64,000 bases of DNA from Nannocystis pusilla (GTDB taxonomy: Bacteria; Myxococcota_A; Polyangia; Nannocystales; Nannocystaceae). Positions 58,899 through 64,000 of the stretch are shown here, piece after piece (position 1 is the first letter of the stretch; each line of letters starts with the position of its first letter). Location of the stretch: positions 8,321,001-8,385,000 of the forward strand of contig NZ_JAPNKE010000002.1 of assembly GCF_026626665.1 (NCBI RefSeq). The letters run 5' to 3'. The notes under the pieces were generated by a model. That model worked only from the letters and a program-made list of their open reading frames with translations, was not told the DNA's origin and searched no databases. Position numbers and translations under genes: made by a program.

Positions 58899-60119
58899 GT
58901 GACCTCGCCCGCCCCGGTCGTCATGAAGTTCGGTGGCAGCAGCGTCGCCGACCTCGAGCGGATTCGTCACTGCGCTCGCAGGGTGGTCGACCGTGCCGCC
59001 GAGCAACCTGTCGTAGTCGTCGTCTCGGCCATGGGCCAGACCACCAACGAGCTGTTGGCCATGGCGCGCGCGCTCATCGACCCGCCGCCCGCGCGCGAGC
59101 TCGACATGTTGCTGAGCACCGGAGAGCGCGGCTCGATGACCTTGCTCGCGCTGGCGATCACGGCGCTCGGCCGACAGGCGATCAGCCTCACCGGCTCCCA
59201 GTGCGGCATCATTACCGACCACCAGCACGGTCGCGCGCGCATCGTCGAGGTTCGTCCGTTCCGCGTCCTCGACGAGCTCGCCGCCGGCAACATCGTCATC
59301 ATCGGCGGCTTCCAGGGCGTCAGCTACAAGCGCGACGTCACCACCCTCGGCCGTGGCGGCTCCGACACCACCGCCGTCGCCCTCGCCGCCGCCATCGACG
59401 CCGACTGCGAGATCTACAGCGACGTCGACGGCGTCTACAGCGCCGACCCGCGCGAGGTCGAGGACGCCGAGCGGCTGGGCAGCCTCTCCTATGGCGAGAT
59501 GCAGGCCCTCGCGCGCGCCGGCGCCAAGGTCCTCCACTCCCAGGCGGTCCAGCTCGCCGAAGAACGCGGGATCGCCATCTACGCCCGCCACAGCAGACCC
59601 GACGTCACCGGCGAGACCATCATCCGCAAGAACCCGCCCACGAGACCCGGCGTCCGCGCGGTCGCCTCCGACGCATCCATCGTGGCGATCCATCTGTCTC
59701 TCAGCGCAGGCTCTTCAGGACATGTTCCCGAGGTCATCCGCAAGCTGGCCCCGCTCGGCTTGCGGCACTTGCGGATCGGTCCTCACGGCGCCTCCGGCTT
59801 TCTGTCCCAAGCGCAGCGCACCGACAGCAGCGAGGCGCTCGCCCGGCTCGGCGCGTTCGCGCGGTCGCTCGGCCGCGACCTCGCCGGCATCGAGTGCGTC
59901 GAGCGGTTCGCGCTGGTGAGCTGCGTCGGCTCCGGCCTCGAAGAGAACCCCGAGGTGATGACCCGCGCCTACGAGAGCCTGCACGCGCTCGAGATCGGCG
60001 TCCGCGAGGTCTACACCGACTCGCACAGCCTCGCCTTCCTCGTGGCGCGCGAGCAGCGAGCGCGAGCCGTGCGAGCCCTGCACGCGACCTTCATCCCTCG
60101 ACGGCCCAAGCCCTGCTGA
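58899..60119 (+). CDS. lysC: Aspartate kinase
   Basis: Phosphorylates aspartate, the first step to lysine, threonine, methionine and diaminopimelate. MKFGGSSVAD near the start, SAMGQTTNEL, STGERGSMTLLA, GRGGSDTTAVALAAAI and YSDVDGVYSADPR all match the kinase domain. A C-terminal pair of ACT domains follows (VAIHLSLSAGSSG..., FALVSCVGSGLEENPEV). GTG 58899 is chosen; ATG 58923 is possible but would start at the KFGG strand. A GGACATGTTCC element is embedded in the ACT region near 59718. Confidence 0.93.
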   Translation: MTSPAPVVMKFGGSSVADLERIRHCARRVVDRAAEQPVVVVVSAMGQTTNELLAMARALIDPPPARELDMLLSTGERGSMTLLALAITALGRQAISLTGSQCGIITDHQHGRARIVEVRPFRVLDELAAGNIVIIGGFQGVSYKRDVTTLGRGGSDTTAVALAAAIDADCEIYSDVDGVYSADPREVEDAERLGSLSYGEMQALARAGAKVLHSQAVQLAEERGIAIYARHSRPDVTGETIIRKNPPTRPGVRAVASDASIVAIHLSLSAGSSGHVPEVIRKLAPLGLRHLRIGPHGASGFLSQAQRTDSSEALARLGAFARSLGRDLAGIECVERFALVSCVGSGLEENPEVMTRAYESLHALEIGVREVYTDSHSLAFLVAREQRARAVRALHATFIPRRPKPC

Positions 60120-60274
60120 ACCTGCAACGACGCAGCGAACTCGACAACCTCTTATTCAAGCGAGCGCGGCGCACAGCGCCGAGTCCGCCGGTGAATCTGA
60201 CTCGAGGCCGGTCGTCCGAACGCACCCGCCGCCGCGCTCTCGAGCGCCGGCTCCTTCTGCCCACGGAGAGAATC

Positions 60275-60802
60275 ATGCTCAAGAACCTTACGCTTGTCGC
60301 CTTCGCCGGCCTCGTCGTCAGCACCGGTTGCATCATCAACACGAACACGACCGACTCCGACACCAGTTCGGTCACCAGCAACAACACGACCGACGCCACC
60401 ACCACCGACGGTACCACCACCGACGGCACCGCGACGGTCGACACCGAAGGCTCGACGGCCAGCCCGACCACCACGGCGCCCACCACGACCGAGACCGAGC
60501 CGACGAGCACGACCAGCACCGCGACCACCGACGACACCACCGCGGGCACCACCGCGGGCACCACCGGCAGCGGCTTCGGAAAGTGCGGGTGGGATCCCAA
60601 CAACAAGTACTACGCGTGCGGCTTCGTCGGCGAAGAGCCCGATGGCGTCAGCCCGATCGAGTGCCCCGACGCGCTTCCTGCCGAGGGCGACGACTGCGAC
60701 GAGAGTTCTCCGATCACCGGCACCGGCTGCTGCCTCCCCGACGGCAGCAACTACTACTGCACCGACCAGGGCAAGATCGCCGTCGACGCTTGCGGTGCCT
60801 GA
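60275..60802 (+). CDS. STT-linker lipoprotein with Cys-rich C-terminus
   Basis: GGAGAG before ATG 60275. The signal peptide ends in a VSTGC lipobox (Cys about 19). A ~80-residue Thr/Ser/Asp linker follows, then a small domain with Cys pairs (FGKCGWDPNNKYYACGF, CCLPDGSNYYCTDQGKIAVDACGA). This C-terminal motif is duplicated just downstream. Surface lipoprotein by inference; function unknown. Confidence 0.8.
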   Translation: MLKNLTLVAFAGLVVSTGCIINTNTTDSDTSSVTSNNTTDATTTDGTTTDGTATVDTEGSTASPTTTAPTTTETEPTSTTSTATTDDTTAGTTAGTTGSGFGKCGWDPNNKYYACGFVGEEPDGVSPIECPDALPAEGDDCDESSPITGTGCCLPDGSNYYCTDQGKIAVDACGA

Positions 60803-60980
60803 CCCCAGCAACCTGCACCGACCAGGGCAAGATCGCCATCGACGCTTGTGGTGCCTGACGGCAGCAACTACTACTGCACCGACCAGGGCAAGCTCGCCAT
60901 CGACGCTTGCGGTGCCTGACCCCAGAAACTACTACTGCACCGACCAGGGCAAGCTCGCCATCGACGCTTGCGGTGCCTGA
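60740..60980 (+). repeat. Four tandem copies of the lipoprotein gene's 3' end
   Basis: The last ~60 bases of the lipoprotein gene are repeated three more times. The stops at 60800, 60856, 60917 and 60978 are spaced 56, 61 and 61. Copy 2 lacks 5 bases of the TACTACT segment. Each copy still encodes CTDQGK(I/L)A(V/I)DACGA-stop. Confidence 0.85.
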
Positions 60981-61069
60981 GCCTCGCGCCCGAGGGCTCC
61001 GCAGACAGGCCGCGACCCGTATCCCTATTTGCCCCTCTCGCAGCTCGCCGATACTACGAGTGCTTGCGC

Positions 61070-61500
61070 TGCCAGCACCCGCTCCGCCGATACGCAAGGC
61101 ATGTCTCGCTCGCCGAGCGTTGCGAAATCGCCTCCTGTCGTGGCAGTTCGCTCGCCGACCTACCGCAGATGCCGGCTCTGCCAGCACCCGCTCCGCGGAG
61201 ACGTCGAAGATGCACGTCTTGCTCGCTGAGGGTGAAGTGCTGCCAACCTCCCGCGACCCGCGCCACTACTGCCCCCTCGCACGGGCGCCGGTGATTCGAG
61301 TGCGGGAGCCGTTAGCACCCGCTCCGCCGATGCGCGCGGGGGAGGGCATGTCTCGCTTGCCGAGCGTTGCGAATCGTCTCCTGTCCCGACAGTTCGCTCG
61401 CTGACCTATTGAGGATGCCGACTCTGTCTCCGCGCTTCGCGGAGCCATCGACGGAGCCATCGAAGATGCCCGTCTTGCTCGCCGAGAGTGAAGTCCTCTC
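61070..61500. repeat. Imperfect ~190-bp duplication with ~245-bp period
   Basis: AGCACCCGCTCCGCCGAT, GGCATGTCTCGCT(C/T)GCCGAG and CAGTTCGCTCGC appear at about 61076-61155 and again at about 61314-61400. GAAGATGC(A/C)CGTCTTGCTCG follows in both. The 60981-61601 gap has no credible gene; further short CAGCGCGCCTCGCTGCTCG repeats follow at 61545-61605. Confidence 0.65.
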
Positions 61501-61601
61501 AAGGCTCCAAGCGAGCACCGCTCGAGCTCGCCTCGCCACTCGGCAACAGCGCAGTTCGCTGCTCGACAACAGCGCGCCTCGCTGCTCGGCGACAGCGCGC
61601 C

Positions 61602-63244
61602 TCAATCGCGCACGACCACCGTGCTACCCGGGCTCTCGTCGGTCGCGTTGACCCCGTGCCAGCCCTCCGGCAAGAGCGGCGTGCTCCAGTGGAACAGCCA
61701 CCGCGCGTCGCTCGGCCCGAGGTTCACGCAGCCGTGGCTGCGGACCGCGCCGAAGCTGCGGTGCCAGAACGCCCCGTGGAGCGCGTAGCTACCGGAGAAG
61801 AACATGGTCCAGGGGACATCCTGGATCGAGTAGTTGCCGTCGGTGGCCGAGCTGCCGTCCATCGTCGTCGACACGTGCTTGCTGTAGATCCGCCAGCGGC
61901 CGCGCGGCGTCTCGTACGGGTCTTCCTTCGTCCCCTTGCGCCCGCTCGACACGAGCGTCACGTACACTGGCCGAGTGCCTTCGTACGCCACGAGCATCTG
62001 TTGCGAGACGCTGACGTCGATCCACCGCTCCCACGGGTCCAGCCCTTTCGGCAGCGCCTGCAGGTCCGGGATGAGCAGATGGTCCTTGCGCACCAACAGA
62101 CCATCCGCAGTGATCATGTAGGCGCGCCCCGCGATCTCTGTCTCTTCGGTCAGGTCGAGGAACGTCCGCCGCTCGACCGTCTTCGTCGCCCTCAGCTTGT
62201 CGTCGGCGGTCAGCTGCAGGAGCTTCGTGTCCTTTTACATAGCCGAAGGGGTAGGTGATCCCCTGCTCGTCGAGCGCGACGCCGACATAGTCCTTGGCGT
62301 CGTAGCGCGAGATGTCGGCCGCCGCGACGTACGCCCCGCGGGCCGTGCGGTAGAACGTCAGGCCGCGCTCCACCACCTTCTCGCCCAGCGACAGGAAGAA
62401 CCCGCGCTCGAGCCAGGGCGTGTTCGGGCTCAAGGGCAGCTTCACATCCGCGAGCACCGGGTCGGGCTTCGGCAGCTCCGGCGGCGCGGTGCCCTCGACG
62501 GGCTCCGCCGGGATCGGCGCCTCGGTCGGCGGCTCCTTCGTGGCCAGGCGCTCCGCCTCGCGCGCGACCCGCTGGACCTCCATCGCCGAGATCTCCTGGT
62601 CGCTCGGGATCCGCCACCACATCGGGCTGTTCCAGCGCCGCACGAAGCCGTACTCGTAAGGATGCCCCTGATCGAGCTTCGGCACCGGCGGGGGTATTTC
62701 ATCGGCGGCGGCCTGTCGGCCTCGACCAGCAGGCCCTTGCTCGCACACGCGTAACCGCCGGCCGGCAGGCCATAGAACCCGCCCTTGCAGCTCTCGTGCT
62801 CGATTTTCTCGGTCGCCATCATGCGAGTCCCGATCCGCAGATAACCGAGCTTGTCGGAGGTCATGTCCGGGCGGGAGTAGACCGTCACCACCTCGTAGCC
62901 GGCCAGGGCATGCAGCTTCAACGACTCGGGCGTCGGCACCCCGAGCGGCGGGCGGATCAGCCCGTACCCCTCGGGCGGGCGGATCTCGTCATCTGCTGCA
63001 GGCTCGGCCGGGACCGCAGCCTCGGCCACGGTCGTCCCCGACGGGTCGGGCACAGAGCCATCGTCACCGCCAGCATCACCGGGAGCCTCGGCCGAGTCCT
63101 CCGGCTCCGGCTCCGGGAGCCGGGTCTCCGAACGCCGCTCGGCGATCACGGAGTCGGCAGCTCGGCCGGCGATTCGGTCTGCGGAGCCGAATCGCAGGCA
63201 GCGAGACCGAGTGCCAAGAGCCAGTTCCTGGGCGATCCGGGCAT
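61602..63244 (-). CDS. L,D-transpeptidase lipoprotein (three frameshifts)
   Basis: ATG 63244 gives a lipobox (LLALGLAAC). Frame changes near 63150, 62715 and 62232 join four pieces into one protein of about 545 residues. After a Pro/Glu-rich linker comes an SH3-like segment (HALAGYEVVTVYSRPDMTSD), then WRIPSDQEISAMEVQRVARE, then the YkuD catalytic domain with HGAFWHRSFGAVRSHGCVNLGP, holding the Cys nucleophile (SHGC). Makes 3-3 or lipoprotein crosslinks on peptidoglycan. All blocks are conserved, so indels in the consensus are likely. Lies just downstream of the rRNA terminator. Confidence 0.82.
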
Positions 63245-63307
63245 GCGGAGTGCATAGCCTACGCCGGGCACGAGGGGAAGATTTCCGCCCATGCCCTGTC
63301 GAGACCC

Positions 63308-63339
63308 AAATAAAAAGGCCCCCTTCTTACGAAGGGGGC
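63308..63339 (-). terminator. Rho-independent terminator of the rRNA operon
   Basis: On the minus strand GCCCCCTTC-GTAA-GAAGGGGGC is a perfect 9-bp stem directly followed by CTTTTTATTT, the only classic U-tract terminator in the window. Confidence 0.92.
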
Positions 63340-63345
63340 ATAGCG

Positions 63346-63460
63346 CTGGCGGCGTCCTACTCTCCCACAGGGTCTCCCCTGCAGTACCATCGGCGCTGGA
63401 AGTCTTAACGACCGAGTTCGGGATGGGATCGGGTGTGGCCCTTCCGCTATAGCCACCAGC
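63346..63460 (-). rRNA. rrf: 5S ribosomal RNA
   Basis: Minus strand reads GGTGGCTATAGCGGAAGG, then CACACCCGATCCCATCCCGA and ACTCGGTCGTTAAG, ending near GGGAGAGTAGGACGCCGCC: the conserved 5S core. About 115 bases; ends may vary by a few bases. Confidence 0.93.
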
Positions 63461-63625
63461 AAAACTTGTCGACGAGCGGCGAGGAGAGATGACGGCAGAG
63501 CCGTCGAATCGCCTCGCAAGAGATCGTGCTGTGAAGTGAGCTCCGATTTGGAGCGGGCCATTACGGCCTTTGTGCAGGTGTCGCTCGGAACCTCGGACTG
63601 CAAACCGCCACACGGGACGGTGCCC

Positions 63626-64000
<375 letters not shown>

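Noticed and set aside
63461..63625. tRNA in the 23S-5S spacer or in other gaps
   Set aside because: No T-arm (GGTTCGANTCC) with a matching acceptor stem was found in the spacer or in the other intergenic regions checked by eye.

Overview
The window is very GC-rich DNA with short intergenic spaces, almost certainly from a myxobacterium (Myxococcota), most like the Nannocystis/Enhygromyxa group. The reasons are the gene set: several Ser/Thr-rich (STT-linker) lipoproteins, a PATAN-type response regulator, an IgGFc-binding-domain secreted protein, a bacterial class I lysyl-tRNA synthetase and a mosaic cyclase/receiver protein. This assignment is an inference from gene content and composition. No species marker except partial 23S and 5S rRNA is present.

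Layout. 0-13.8 kb: a PilZ/receiver/PATAN regulator, a membrane retropepsin-like protease followed by two envelope genes, class I LysRS, a beta-helix protein, GreB, a short-chain dehydrogenase, a sodium:solute symporter, an OmpA-type fragment, a GNAT protein and a coiled-coil protein. 13.9-24.7 kb: lipoproteins, a radical SAM/SPASM protein paired with a methyltransferase, and a VLCAD-like acyl-CoA dehydrogenase. 24.9-29.1 kb: xanthine-dehydrogenase-type xdhA-xdhB. 29.5-36.9 kb: an outer-membrane-like protein, a glyoxalase II-like hydrolase, a UvrD/PcrA-type helicase, a beta-propeller-like protein and a receiver-adenylate cyclase. 37.3-45.6 kb: alpha-2-macroglobulin lipoprotein plus penicillin-binding protein 1C. 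45.8-52.6 kb: a Cys-module protein, dcd, a Fur-family regulator, hypotheticals, an acyl-CoA dehydrogenase and a glutamine amidotransferase. 52.9-57.6 kb: a minus-strand 2-oxoacid dehydrogenase operon (E1alpha-E1beta-E2-E3). 58.9-63.2 kb: aspartokinase, a lipoprotein with a tandemly duplicated 3' end, and an L,D-transpeptidase. 63.3-64 kb: the end of an rRNA operon on the minus strand (23S 3' part, 5S, strong terminator).

Two features run through the window. First, a short palindrome of the type GGACATGTCC, often paired into hairpins and often next to TTTAAA, lies in nearly every convergent intergenic gap and also inside linkers of several genes. Second, about 15 genes, including housekeeping ones such as lpd, read as a single protein only if one to three frame changes are allowed. 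Many breaks lie at C/G runs, so uncorrected consensus indels are more likely than true pseudogenes. Such genes are annotated over their full span with the breaks stated.

Functional links seen from context: A2M lipoprotein with PBP1C (envelope protection and repair), the four-subunit oxoacid dehydrogenase operon, the two-subunit molybdenum hydroxylase, and a radical SAM/methyltransferase pair of unknown product.
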